This document shows positions 48,718-58,978 of a stretch of 64,000 nucleotides of DNA, in pieces. The DNA is from Vampirovibrio chlorellavorus (GTDB lineage Bacteria > Cyanobacteriota > Vampirovibrionia > Vampirovibrionales > Vampirovibrionaceae), in the NCBI GenBank assembly GCA_903866275.1, contig CAIPMU010000016.1, positions 62,001-126,000 on the forward strand, written 5' to 3'. Position numbers and translations under genes: made by a program. The notes below the pieces were generated by a model that had not been told where the DNA came from, did not search any database, and saw nothing but the letters and a program-made list of their open reading frames with translations. The stretch's first letter is position 1. The number at the start of each line of letters is the position of its first letter.

Positions 48718-49115
48718 GATGATGGCCCCCTATGCACTACTATATTTTCCACCTGTACGCCATTGGATAAATTTTTTGGATGATTTTTACTTTCCTCTCC
48801 AAATTATAGCCAAAAAAAGCAAAGGGTGTATAGGAATCTACCTGCAAAACCCCGACCTTCAGGCACAGCCAACCTCCATCTCATCCAGTCCCTTCATGGG
48901 AATGGGCGCTGATGAACCCCATCCGCGATTTCTGAATATCGGAAACCGCCCTCCACAGATCGGAGGAGGAAGCCCCCTGCGAAATCCGTTAGTCTGAAGA
49001 AGGTTCCAGAGAAGATCTCAAAAGTAGATCTCAAAAGAAGTTAAAAACCGGTTCATTCAGAGATTCATCACATCAGAAATTCATCAGATGTTTCATTCAA
49101 TGAAGGTGTATACGC

Positions 49116-50039
49116 ATGGATTTTTCAACCATTCTGGGCCTTGGTCTGGGGCTGGCGATTCTCATATCGGCCCTGTGCCTCGGGCACGTCCCCTACAGCA
49201 CATTGCTCAACCCGGAAGCCTTGCTGATTGTGTTTGGTGGCACGTTGACCGCCACCACGGTCAGCTTTAGCCAAAGCACCCTGTTGCAAACCATTGGTGC
49301 GCTTAAGGGCGGCAACGCGGAAAGCCGTCTGGACCCGCGCGATACCATTCATTACATTATGGACGTGGTGGGCTTTGTGCGCGATGCAGGCATTTTAGCC
49401 CTGCAACCCATGCTGGACAGCGTGGAAATCCCCTTCTTTAAAAAGGGCCTGAATCTGGTGCTGGACAACCGCACCGAAAAATTCATCCGGGACAGTTTAT
49501 CCACCGAGATCGAAGTGATCTATCGCCAAACCATGGATTACGCCCGCGTGTTTGAAACCGCCGGGGGCTTTGCGCCCACCATGGGTATCATTGGCGCGGT
49601 GATTGGCCTGATTCACACCGTGGATGCCTTCCATGACCCCACCCGGTTAGGCAGTGGCGTGGCCAGCGCCTTTAGTGCGACCTTGTATGGCGTGGCCTTC
49701 GCCAATTTATTTTTACTGCCGCTGGCGGGCAAAATGCGCCAACGGGCCCGCGATGAATGGTTCATGCGCACCCTACTCCTAGAAGCCGTGCTGAGCATCC
49801 GCTCCGGGGAGCATCCCATGCTGATTGAAGAACGCCTGAACGCCTTTATTCAACTGCCCGGCGAGCAGGACGAAGAGTATGCCGAGCTGCCCACAAAGGC
49901 GCAAAAACAATACGCCAGCAATCCGGGGCAGGCCCATCAGGCACCAGAAGCCACTCGCCAGCACCGCCATACCGCCATTCTCCCCACCAAGGCCATCTTT
50001 CAGGAAGATTACCTGCAAGTCGGCAACCGCAACTATTAA
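49116..50039 (+). CDS. motA: Flagellar motor stator protein MotA
   Basis: MotA/ExbB family; AGGFAPTMGIIGAVIGLIHT, GVASAFSATLYGVAFANLFLLPLAGKM. Confidence 0.9.
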   Translation: MDFSTILGLGLGLAILISALCLGHVPYSTLLNPEALLIVFGGTLTATTVSFSQSTLLQTIGALKGGNAESRLDPRDTIHYIMDVVGFVRDAGILALQPMLDSVEIPFFKKGLNLVLDNRTEKFIRDSLSTEIEVIYRQTMDYARVFETAGGFAPTMGIIGAVIGLIHTVDAFHDPTRLGSGVASAFSATLYGVAFANLFLLPLAGKMRQRARDEWFMRTLLLEAVLSIRSGEHPMLIEERLNAFIQLPGEQDEEYAELPTKAQKQYASNPGQAHQAPEATRQHRHTAILPTKAIFQEDYLQVGNRNY

Positions 50040-50193
50040 GGCGGTAAATTGCTCTCCTTGCCACTGATATTACCACTCCCATTAACGATTCTGTCATGCC
50101 TGCGAACGCAGACACCCATCGCGCCTGTTACCTGAAATAGGCCACGCCCCTTTTATTGATTGGCCGAGCCTGGCCGCACCGGAGGTCTGAACG

Positions 50194-51078
50194 TTGCCAA
50201 CCCGCACCCCCATAAAACCATCCGCCACTTGCCCGGAAGAAACTTCCACACAATCAAGCGTGCGCCAGCTCATGCAAAAACTGGAAAGTCTGGAGCAGGG
50301 GTCGGATAGTCATGGGCATCAGGGGCACAACCGCTGGATGGTGCCCTACGCCGATTTACTTACCCTGCTGCTAGGCCTATTTTTGGTGTTGTTCAGCGCG
50401 GCCCCCAAGCCCACCGGGGCCATCGCGGGGCCAGCGGCCAAACCCAACAAGCCGTCCACGCAAGCGCAACCTGCAGTCGCTGCTCAGATTGCAAATCAGC
50501 AGAGCAAAACCAGCAACGCGCGAGATTTGGCACTGGCTAAGCAACTCCAGCAGAAGATGAGCGCCCATGTGCCCATGCAGGGCATTGAAATCCGTCAGCA
50601 GGAACGCGGCGTGGTGATTTCTTTGAAAGATAGCATTTTATTCACCCCCGGCAACGCCGAGTTAAGTCCCGCCGCCCGCCATACGCTGGATGGATTAATG
50701 CAACAACTTCAGAAGGCCTTAGGGGGAGAATCTCGTGCGATCAGAGTAGAAGGGCACACTGACAACAGCCCCATCGCCACCCGCAAATTCCCCTCCAACT
50801 GGGAGCTTTCCACCGCGCGCGCCACAACCATCGTGCGCGCCATGATCAGCAGCCACCGCTTCCCGCCACAAATGCTCTCTGCAGCGGGTTACGGCGAATT
50901 CAAACCAGTGAAAGACAATTACTCCATCGAAGGGAAACAGAAAAACCGCCGAGTCGATATAGTAGTATTGAAGCCCGATTTGGCTCAACAGGAGCCTCCG
51001 GCCCTGAATGACCCCACCGCCCCAAACGGCGGCCCGGTCGAGCAGCAAGCAGCACCGGTATACATAACAAAGGATTAA
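50194..51078 (+). CDS. motB: Flagellar motor stator protein MotB (OmpA-like)
   Basis: RWMVPYADLLTLLLGLFLVLFS (plug/TM Asp) and OmpA domain IRVEGHTDNSPI...NWELSTARATTIVR. Confidence 0.92.
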   Translation: MPTRTPIKPSATCPEETSTQSSVRQLMQKLESLEQGSDSHGHQGHNRWMVPYADLLTLLLGLFLVLFSAAPKPTGAIAGPAAKPNKPSTQAQPAVAAQIANQQSKTSNARDLALAKQLQQKMSAHVPMQGIEIRQQERGVVISLKDSILFTPGNAELSPAARHTLDGLMQQLQKALGGESRAIRVEGHTDNSPIATRKFPSNWELSTARATTIVRAMISSHRFPPQMLSAAGYGEFKPVKDNYSIEGKQKNRRVDIVVLKPDLAQQEPPALNDPTAPNGGPVEQQAAPVYITKD

Positions 51079-51084
51079 GCGCCA

Positions 51085-51837
51085 ATGGCCAAGCCCACCA
51101 AGCCCAAAGATTTAAAGCCTAAAGTGGAAGGCGAAATTGCCGATGCGCCCACAGCAGCAGGCGGTGGCGGCGGTGGGCTGGATATTAAATTTATCATTAT
51201 GATCGTGGTGGTTCTGGTCGCCACAATAGCAGGCTCCATTGGTTCAGCCTACCTGATGACCACCATGTTTGTGGTGCCCGAAATTGGCAAAATCGCCAAA
51301 ACGGCGGGTGCAGCCCATGCAGAAGGCGGAGAGCCCACTGGCACCGATCCGGCCTCCACCGAAACACCGGCCAATGCCGTGGGCATGAACCTGGAACTCG
51401 ACGAATTTACGGTCAATCTCAAATCCGATCCCAACACAGACGGCAGCCAGTACCTGCGCGCCAAAATGGCCCTGAGCATTGAAGTGCCTGAAAAGGAAAA
51501 CTGCTATCTGGAACCGCACAAAGCCATGCTGCCAGACGAAATGGTACCGGGCGGTAAAGTGGTTGGTGCCGCCGTCTCCGTGGATCGCACCCTGATTGCG
51601 GAAGAAAGCGCAGGCCCCTCCTGCGAGCAAATTTTCAAAAATAATATGTCCAAGTATGTGCCCACCATTCGGGACGTGATCAACGCGGCCCTGATGAAAC
51701 GCACCGCCAACTCGCTGGCCACCCTCGAAGGTCAGGAGTCCCTGAAAGATGAGATCAAGGACCAGCTCAGCCAGATTCTGGCCCCCAACTATAAAGTGCT
51801 ACGGGTCAACTTCCAGGACTTCATCATCCAGAAGTAA
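51085..51837 (+). CDS. fliL: Flagellar basal-body protein FliL
   Basis: Single TM, LDEFTVNLKS...YLRAKMALSIEV, IRDVINAALMKRTANSLATLEGQESLKDEIKDQLSQILAPNYKVLRVNFQDFIIQ; cluster context. Confidence 0.88.
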   Translation: MAKPTKPKDLKPKVEGEIADAPTAAGGGGGGLDIKFIIMIVVVLVATIAGSIGSAYLMTTMFVVPEIGKIAKTAGAAHAEGGEPTGTDPASTETPANAVGMNLELDEFTVNLKSDPNTDGSQYLRAKMALSIEVPEKENCYLEPHKAMLPDEMVPGGKVVGAAVSVDRTLIAEESAGPSCEQIFKNNMSKYVPTIRDVINAALMKRTANSLATLEGQESLKDEIKDQLSQILAPNYKVLRVNFQDFIIQK

Positions 51838-52091
51838 AGCCCACCCGTTCATTGGGGTGAGTGAAACCCAACCTTATCCCAGGTCAAACGCAAGCAGAAG
51901 GGTTATTCAGGATTGATCCCCTGCCAATCCGGGAATAATAAACCAACAGCATCCAGAAGACCCCAAGTAAGCAGCAGGAAAAAGAGAGTTTAAGCCAACT
52001 GATTCAAGGCATCGGCCATGCGGGTTGCAGATTGCCCCCTGAATCAGACCGTAACCCAGATTAACCCTATTCCGAGGTTCATTGACGCAGT

Positions 52092-53141
52092 ATGTTATCG
52101 CAAGAAGAAATTGATAGCCTACTATCCTCCCTATCCGTAGGGCTGGATGCGCCAGCTGCCGCCCCCAAACCGGCGCAGACGGAGAGCACCTCGAAGCAAA
52201 CCAAGGCTGAACCGCCAGCGGAAAAAAAGAATTACAAACTTTATAACTTTCGCCGTCCGGACAAATTCTCCAAAGATCACCTGCGCGCCTTGCAAACCAT
52301 CCACGAGGGGTTTGCCCGTCAATTGGGCCTAGTGCTGACCGCTTACTTGCGAATGACCGTAGAAATCGACGTGGTTTCCGTTGACCAGCTCACCTATGAC
52401 GAATTTATCCGATCCATGCCCAGCCCCATGACGGTTGGCATTATCGAACTGGATCCCTTGCCGGGACAAATCCTGTTCGGGCTGGGACACGAAGTCACCT
52501 CCAGCATCATCGACCGTATGCTAGGCGGTTCAGGAACCTCGGAAACCCGCCCCAGAGAACTGACAGACATCGAGCAATCCCTGATTCGCCGGGTGATCGA
52601 TCGCTCCAACGTTTGCCTGGAAGAAGCCTGGCAATCCGTGATGAACGTGAACATCAACATGGTCGGCATGGAAGAGAGCTACGCCCTGATTCAGGTGGCC
52701 ACACCCGGCGAAATCGTCGCGCTAATCACCTTTGAAGTCACCGTAGGCGCAAAAAACTCCGGCCTGATCAGCCTGTGCCTCCCTTACCCCGTTCTGGAAG
52801 GTGTGATTAGCCAACTCAGCGCCCAGCATATCTTCCACCGCCAACAGGCCACGGTTCCGTTTGAAGAGCAGGAAAAGATTCTCAGAAAACTCAACTACGC
52901 CAAGGTTCCCATTCAGGTACTGCTTGGCGGCACAACGCTTTGCGTCAGGGACTTACTCGATTTAAGTCCGGGAGACGTGATCCGCCTGGATCGAAAAGCA
53001 TCGGATAATTTGCTGGCATGCGTCAACGGCCTCCCCAAGTTCTACTGCCGTCCCGGCAGAGTGAGAGACAAACTGGCCGTGTATGTCTATGAGAATGTAG
53101 AGAATATGGAATCGATAGAGGGATTTGGCCTAGATGACTAA
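52092..53141 (+). CDS. fliM: Flagellar motor switch protein FliM
   Basis: MLSQEEIDSLL, YNFRRPDKFSKDHLRALQTIHEGFARQL, SpoA domain at the C-terminus. Confidence 0.95.
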   Translation: MLSQEEIDSLLSSLSVGLDAPAAAPKPAQTESTSKQTKAEPPAEKKNYKLYNFRRPDKFSKDHLRALQTIHEGFARQLGLVLTAYLRMTVEIDVVSVDQLTYDEFIRSMPSPMTVGIIELDPLPGQILFGLGHEVTSSIIDRMLGGSGTSETRPRELTDIEQSLIRRVIDRSNVCLEEAWQSVMNVNINMVGMEESYALIQVATPGEIVALITFEVTVGAKNSGLISLCLPYPVLEGVISQLSAQHIFHRQQATVPFEEQEKILRKLNYAKVPIQVLLGGTTLCVRDLLDLSPGDVIRLDRKASDNLLACVNGLPKFYCRPGRVRDKLAVYVYENVENMESIEGFGLDD

Positions 53142-54234
53142 CCAGAATGACGACGCATTACAAAGCGCCTTGCTAACCCCTGAAGAACGCGACACCGTTT
53201 GCGAAATGACCAGTATCGCAATGGGCGCGGCCGGTTCCACCCTGAGCATGATGCTGGGCAATGAAGTGGATGTCCCCACACCGGAAATCCACGAGTACGG
53301 TAGCCTGGCCGAAATGGATGTCCCTTTTGGGGAAAATCCCAAAATGTTGGTCGCGGTCAACTTTGGCAAAGGAATCAAGGCCACATCGCTGTTTATTATT
53401 CAGGATTCGGCCAGCCGGGCCCTGGCCAGCAGCATGATGGGCGGCGCGGAATCCAAGGAAGGCGAACCGCTGACCGAGCTGGAATCCGGCGCACTGGGCG
53501 AACTGATGAACCAGATGATGAATGCGGCAGCCACCGGACTGGCTTCCATCATTCAGGAACCTGTAGATGCACAAAGCCCTCAGGTGATTCCCTACACCAG
53601 TGACGCACTGGCGGAAGCCATGCCCCAGATGCTCACAGAACCCTTTATCGGCATTCATATCAAGCTAAAAAGCGGCGATATGACCCCCATCGAGCTGATT
53701 GAACTACGCATGACCAGTGAAATCAAGACGCATGTGGCCAAGCTGATGTCCCTGCAACCCGACAGCACCGAAATTGATCTCGGCCTGTCCCAGGAACTGA
53801 GCGAAACCATGAGTCTGGACGATCTGATGGCCAGCTTTGCCGAACCCGCCATGGCCGGTGCTGGTGCAACGTCTTCAGCCAGAGAGGCCCACGGCAATCA
53901 GGTAGACCCGGTCACTGTGCGCCCCGTGGAGTTCGCCTCATTTGATCAGCAACCCCATATTTTTGGCGAGGAAAACAAAAACCTGGCCCTGGTCATGGAT
54001 GTACACCTGAACCTGAGCGTTGAACTGGGCAAAACCGATCTCTCCATCAAGGAAGTCCTGGAGCTCACCCGAGGGTCAGTGATTGAACTGGACCGCATTG
54101 CGGGAGAGCCCGTAGACTTGATGGCCAACGGCAAGCTCATCGCCAAGGGCGAGGTCGTGGTTATCGAAGACAACTTTGGACTGCGGATCACCAGCATCGT
54201 CTCCCCAGCCGACCGCTTGCGCGGCTTACAGTAA
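53134..54234 (+). CDS. fliY: Flagellar motor switch protein FliY (CheC-like + FliN/SpoA domain)
   Basis: Two CheC-like motifs (RDTVCEMTSIAMG...P and GALGELMNQMMNAAATG...P) and C-terminal VELGKTDLSIKEVLELTRGSVIELDRIAGEPVDLMANGKLIAKGEVVVIEDNFGLRIT. Confidence 0.92.
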   Translation: MTNQNDDALQSALLTPEERDTVCEMTSIAMGAAGSTLSMMLGNEVDVPTPEIHEYGSLAEMDVPFGENPKMLVAVNFGKGIKATSLFIIQDSASRALASSMMGGAESKEGEPLTELESGALGELMNQMMNAAATGLASIIQEPVDAQSPQVIPYTSDALAEAMPQMLTEPFIGIHIKLKSGDMTPIELIELRMTSEIKTHVAKLMSLQPDSTEIDLGLSQELSETMSLDDLMASFAEPAMAGAGATSSAREAHGNQVDPVTVRPVEFASFDQQPHIFGEENKNLALVMDVHLNLSVELGKTDLSIKEVLELTRGSVIELDRIAGEPVDLMANGKLIAKGEVVVIEDNFGLRITSIVSPADRLRGLQ

Positions 54235-54295
54235 GCCTCTGGTTCAGATTTCGCAAACGTATTAAGCAATCAGGAAAGCTGCTCACCCCGAAGCT

Positions 54296-55633
54296 TTAAT
54301 CCGGGCAAGGCAGATCTTTGGCCTGATAATACGCCTTCACCAGAGGCAGTTCGGCGGTGTAAGCACGCCATATATCCACATAACCGTTTTTAGGAAGACG
54401 CGGCCAGGGGGCCCGAGGCAAAATCTGGAAGTACTCATAGGGCGCCAGTGGAATCGTCTTCCCCAGATTAATCAGTGTCTGCGGCAAGCCGGTTTCCTGC
54501 AAGGGCGAATGCTGATCGTGGGCATGCGCCACCCAGACTCGTTGGGTTTTGTCCTGAACATAATAGGTCCACCAAAGCTTACCATCGCGGGAAGCGTACA
54601 CTTCCCCCCGCAGATTGCCGTATAGACTATTTTTCAACCCATACGCCATGGCCTGATAGCGAAAATTCGGCATCGCCTCCTCAGGCAAGCTAAACCGCTC
54701 CGGCGGAAAGGGAAACATAACCGGAGAATCAATGCGAGCCCCAGGGTACAAATGCTCCAGACGCATACTGGCGTGGTGCGATGCATGCACACAAGCCAAC
54801 GCATTCTCCCGGTGACGATTTAAAACCAGCCCGGACCATGCCTTCACCGCCGCCATCGGATCCTTTTTCACGGCCTCATTTTCAAGCGGCTTCTGTCCAG
54901 CCGGAAAATCGCGCTCTATCCAGTTAGCCTGTTGCTCAACTTCATCCTGAGCTTCTCTCATGGCCAAAAACTGCTGGATCATCGGTGACAAGGCCGTCTC
55001 GGTCTTGCCTCGCCCCCCCATGCCCTTCCCCAGATAATCCAAGGTCCAGGCCAAAGTCCGGGGGTCCGTGGTGTGCTGCACGAAGTTGGGGGCCTGCCAA
55101 CTGCCATGCGAACTGCTCTGGTAAATGGGGCAGGGCACATAATGGCCCAGCCGGGCAGGAACGTACATGACCCGCCCAATCCGCTCCGGGGTAATCTGAA
55201 TCGCTCGGGAAAATAATAGTGGCAATTTCAAATCCAAGAGTTGCAAGGCCGACTCAGGCAATAATGCCAGCCGCTTTAAATCGTCATACTGGACCTGCTG
55301 GACTTTCCCCCACAAGGGCACCGCCCCTCGCAAAGGCCGCAATGAAACCTGAAAGGGAGAAAGGCTGAAAGCAGGATCCACCCCGGGCCACGCCTTTCCC
55401 ACGGTGTCTGGCGTCTGTGCCGATAAAACAACAGGCGCGTTGCGTCGGGACATGGAAAAGGAATCCATGCCAGCGCCCCAGACATGCACCCCTGTCGCCA
55501 AACCCACGCCATCCAATCCAGCCGGTAAATGCCGTTTGGGCCTGTGAATACCCAATCGATAAGCCTTGGACTGCTGCCAGGCTGAAATTGCCGGAGTCTG
55601 CGATCCTTGAACCACGAAATGAACCCACTCCAA
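54296..55633 (-). CDS. Hypothetical protein
   Basis: 445 aa ORF on minus strand, no recognised domain; start uncertain. Confidence 0.6.
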   Translation of the reverse strand: MEWVHFVVQGSQTPAISAWQQSKAYRLGIHRPKRHLPAGLDGVGLATGVHVWGAGMDSFSMSRRNAPVVLSAQTPDTVGKAWPGVDPAFSLSPFQVSLRPLRGAVPLWGKVQQVQYDDLKRLALLPESALQLLDLKLPLLFSRAIQITPERIGRVMYVPARLGHYVPCPIYQSSSHGSWQAPNFVQHTTDPRTLAWTLDYLGKGMGGRGKTETALSPMIQQFLAMREAQDEVEQQANWIERDFPAGQKPLENEAVKKDPMAAVKAWSGLVLNRHRENALACVHASHHASMRLEHLYPGARIDSPVMFPFPPERFSLPEEAMPNFRYQAMAYGLKNSLYGNLRGEVYASRDGKLWWTYYVQDKTQRVWVAHAHDQHSPLQETGLPQTLINLGKTIPLAPYEYFQILPRAPWPRLPKNGYVDIWRAYTAELPLVKAYYQAKDLPCPD

Positions 55634-55875
55634 TTACTACAACACTAAAAATTATTTCACCACAAACAACGCCCCTGAAAAGCCATCATTTGTTTTTCAA
55701 AGAAACAGCTCACTCACATCAGGCTCAAAAACCACTCAGGAATACACAGCACGCGGGTAACATGACACAGCAAGCGGACTGACTAGCGGACCAGACACAC
55801 CCTACACGCCCAATGGCCTGTCCTCGCACAGAAAGAGAGAACAGGCCAGTCAGACGTTTGAAATGTTCAGGTTTT

Positions 55876-56706
55876 CTAGAAGCCCATGATATGGAAACCA
55901 GCATCCACGTGCAGCACTTCACCGGTAATACCGCGAGACAGCGGGCTGGCCAGGAACAGGGCCGTATCGCCCACTTCGGCGGCTTCCACGTTGCGGCGCA
56001 TGGGGGTATGCTCTTCCATATAGCCCAGAATATTGCTAAACCCGGAAATACCACGGGCAGCCAGCGTTTTGATGGGACCAGCGGAAATGGCGTTCACGCG
56101 GATATTCTTCGCGCCCAGATCGGCCGCCAGATAACGCACGCTCATCTCGAGGGCGGCTTTGGCCACGCCCATCACGTTGTAATTTTCCACCACGCGCTCC
56201 CCACCCAGATAGGTCAGGGTGATCACGCTGCCGCCACCGGCTTTTTCAAAGAGGGGCAGAGCGCCACGGGTCAAGACGGTTAAAGAGTAAGAGCTGATGT
56301 CCTGAGCCAGCAGGTAGCCATCGCGGGAGGTGTCTACAAAAGCGCCAGCCAGATCTTCTTTTTTGGCAAAGGCCACACTGTGCACCAGGGTGTCCAGCCG
56401 ACCGAACTCGCTGCCGACTTCATCGTAGACGGCTTGCACTTCGGCATCGTTGGTCACATCGCAAGGCAAAATCAAGGAGCCTTCCAGCGTTTCGGCCAGC
56501 TCGCGCACGTTCTTTTCCAGACGCTCGCCCTGATAGGTAAAGGCCAAACGCATTCCTGCATTCGACAAGGCCTGAGCAATGGCCCAGGCGATACTGGTTT
56601 TATGGGCCACACCAAAAATCAGACCGGTTTTACCAGCCAATAAGCCTTTGCAAGCCAGTTGAGTCGATTCCTGAAGATCGGTATTAGGCAGTTCAGTCAC
56701 GGGCAT
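55876..56706 (-). CDS. fabI: Enoyl-[acyl-carrier-protein] reductase (NADH)
   Basis: LIFGVAHKTSIAWAIAQAL, LVHSVAFAKKEDLAGAF, TLTYLGGERVVENYNVMGVAKAALE, RVNAISAGPIKTLAARGI. Confidence 0.96.
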   Translation of the reverse strand: MPVTELPNTDLQESTQLACKGLLAGKTGLIFGVAHKTSIAWAIAQALSNAGMRLAFTYQGERLEKNVRELAETLEGSLILPCDVTNDAEVQAVYDEVGSEFGRLDTLVHSVAFAKKEDLAGAFVDTSRDGYLLAQDISSYSLTVLTRGALPLFEKAGGGSVITLTYLGGERVVENYNVMGVAKAALEMSVRYLAADLGAKNIRVNAISAGPIKTLAARGISGFSNILGYMEEHTPMRRNVEAAEVGDTALFLASPLSRGITGEVLHVDAGFHIMGF

Positions 56707-56809
56707 TGTGCATCCTTTCCTGCGGTCACTGATAAAATTTCTAAAACTTGTAACAGGCTAGCCGGAACACAGCGTTTTTTCAATGCCAGCCACTGGCTTC
56801 CAGCCTATA

Positions 56810-57577
56810 CTAGTCAGCAGACTGCAAGGGCTTGCCAAACTCGGGGAAGGCCCCGTAATCTCCCGCTTCGGGCGACAGATAACCCTCATCCTCGTTGCCC
56901 TCTTCTGCAACGGGCTCAAAGGGGAGCGCCGGGGCGGCAAGCACAGACTGCAGGGTCTGCCAGGCCTTATCCCGCCCCAAATGGGTTTCGGCGGAGTAGG
57001 TAATCACGTCCTCGGGCGTGGTATCCAGCAGACGGGCCGTTTGGGCCACGGATTTAGCGATTTCGTTCTTGGAGAGCTTATCAATCTTGGTGAGCACCAC
57101 TTGCACCCGCCGCCCGTGGAACTGTAACCACTCGTGCATCTGAATATCGTTGTTCTGCGGGCCATGACGCCCATCGATCATCTGAATCACCAGACGAATG
57201 CTGGCCCGTTTGCCCAGATAGGCTTCCAGATTCTGGCGCCACTTCTCCTGCTCCGCCTTGGAGATTTTGGCGTAGCCATAACCGGGCAAATCCACAAAGA
57301 GGAGTTTATCCGAGCCCGATTTACCGTACACAATGCTGTAAAAGTTGATATAACGGGTTTTCCCCGGGGTGTTGCTGGTGCGGGCCAGGTTTTTGCGCTG
57401 GGTCATGCTGTTGATAAACGACGACTTACCCACATTAGAACGCCCCACCAGCACCATCTCGGGTGTCCCCTGAAAATCGGGGCATTCCTTCAGGCTGGGG
57501 GCACTGGTGATATAATCGGCGGTAAAAATTTTCACGGGCGAGGGGCTTTCCAGAATAGAGGCAAGTAAAATGGACAC
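56810..57577 (-). CDS. engB: Ribosome-biogenesis GTP-binding protein EngB/YsxC
   Basis: VLVGRSNVGKSSFINSM, TPGKTRYINFY, FVDLPGYGYAKIS, LTKIDKLSKNE. GTG at 57577 preferred; the 57730 start adds about 51 residues with no family similarity. Confidence 0.94.
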   Translation of the reverse strand: MSILLASILESPSPVKIFTADYITSAPSLKECPDFQGTPEMVLVGRSNVGKSSFINSMTQRKNLARTSNTPGKTRYINFYSIVYGKSGSDKLLFVDLPGYGYAKISKAEQEKWRQNLEAYLGKRASIRLVIQMIDGRHGPQNNDIQMHEWLQFHGRRVQVVLTKIDKLSKNEIAKSVAQTARLLDTTPEDVITYSAETHLGRDKAWQTLQSVLAAPALPFEPVAEEGNEDEGYLSPEAGDYGAFPEFGKPLQSAD

Positions 57578-57855
57578 GATACAGCCAGAACCGCCGGGGT
57601 CAGCATACCCGACACAGGGGCTTCGGGTTTGATCTCCCCTAGCTAATGGTAGCCTGCACAAGGGCCACAAGGCATAATGGGAGAATCCAGACACAACGCA
57701 CAACGCAATGGCTGACGACCATAGTAGCAAGCCCCCAGCCAGAAGTCGATCATTCCAGCCAAACTGAACTTTAGCCCAATCTGAACTTTACAAAAAATGG
57801 ATCGTCATCCTGATCCAAAGCCCCATTTCATAAGGCCAATTTCATAAGGTTTTTT

Positions 57856-58788
57856 ATGCCACAAGACCCTTGCAATCAACCCCAAACCACCAACGTGCCC
57901 TTTGCCAGACGGCCTTTCCGGCTCATTGGCGGCTTGAGTCTGGCGCTGAGTGGGCTACTGCTCACCGGCTTTTGCCTGGAGGCCATCACCTGTCCGCCCA
58001 GCGCGCAGGCCCAACTGAGCAGCTTCGGCTTTGCCCCGCAACGGTACAAGGACGGAGTCAACTACGGAAACGGCATTTACTTTGCCCCTTACGTCTTCAG
58101 CATTTACAGCGAGCCCAGCGAGCATTCGCCGCTGATTGGCGAGTTTCACTGGAGCCGAAAAACGAACAGCAGCAATATCGCGGTGAACACGGCCAACGCC
58201 GAACGCCGTAATATCAGCGCCGAGCAGGTTTTTTTCAGCTTTTACCCCCAACTGGACGTGGCCATGATGGCCGTGATCGGTGAAAACGGCGAAGGCTGGG
58301 TGGAAGTGATTTACGATCAGGCGCACAAGAAGTCCGGCTGGGTGCGATTAAAAGAGCAGCCAGAACCCAATCCGGCAAGCTCAAAACGCACCGGTCAAGC
58401 CGCATCATCCGACCACAACCCCACCAACCTGACCCCCTTGAGTGATAGTCACCCCGGTGACCCGCCACACTTTGGCGTGTACCAGACCTGGCCGGAATTT
58501 ATGAAGCTGAATGCCAAGGGCAACGGGATTTATTGGCTCAGCGGCGTGAAAGAGTACAACCGCACCATCCGCAGCTCGGATTCGGATGACGCCAAACTGT
58601 TGCCCGTGACGATTATCCGGCACATGACCGTCAAGCACCTGCGCGGCAACTGGCTGCTGGTGGAAGTGCTGGACTTTGAAAACAACACACCCATCGGCTG
58701 GATTCGCTGGCGCGACGATGACGGGAACCTCATGGCCTTCCCCAATATCAACCAGCAATACCACCCGGTGATCATGGGTAGTTTTTAG
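57856..58788 (+). CDS. Exported hypothetical protein (possible SH3-like repeats)
   Basis: 310 aa with signal-like N-terminus; YFAPYVFSIYSEPSEHSPLIGEFHW and VIYDQAHKKSGWVRLKEQ resemble bacterial SH3 segments. Confidence 0.65.
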   Translation: MPQDPCNQPQTTNVPFARRPFRLIGGLSLALSGLLLTGFCLEAITCPPSAQAQLSSFGFAPQRYKDGVNYGNGIYFAPYVFSIYSEPSEHSPLIGEFHWSRKTNSSNIAVNTANAERRNISAEQVFFSFYPQLDVAMMAVIGENGEGWVEVIYDQAHKKSGWVRLKEQPEPNPASSKRTGQAASSDHNPTNLTPLSDSHPGDPPHFGVYQTWPEFMKLNAKGNGIYWLSGVKEYNRTIRSSDSDDAKLLPVTIIRHMTVKHLRGNWLLVEVLDFENNTPIGWIRWRDDDGNLMAFPNINQQYHPVIMGSF

Positions 58789-58863
58789 TGGTTCTTCGGC
58801 AATCTCCTGATAAAAACCCTCACACTGGCAAAGGGGACACCTTATGGGGTGGTGGCTTTTTGA

Positions 58864-58947
58864 TTACCAGCTAAACCAGGAGGGATCATGACCGGAGGCC
58901 GGGCCATAGGTTCCTGAGGTACAAGTACTACTGGGTTTTAATTTATC
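58864..58947 (-). pseudogene. C-terminal fragment of a third prepilin
   Basis: Minus strand DKLKPSSTCTSGTYGPASGHDPSWFSW*, aligning with the C-terminus of the 59775-60320 prepilin (KVGTTSSCCSYGPLPAADPSWFSW*). Confidence 0.75.
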
Positions 58948-58978
58948 TCAATGCGTGAACAGAGAGAAGAGATAGGCT

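Noticed and set aside
48718-49115. Possible c-di-GMP riboswitch upstream of motA
   Set aside because: Conserved GEMM or GEMM-II core sequence not present.
57578-57730. N-terminal extension of the engB ORF to 57730
   Set aside because: Extension does not resemble the EngB family; GTG at 57577 gives a normal-length protein.
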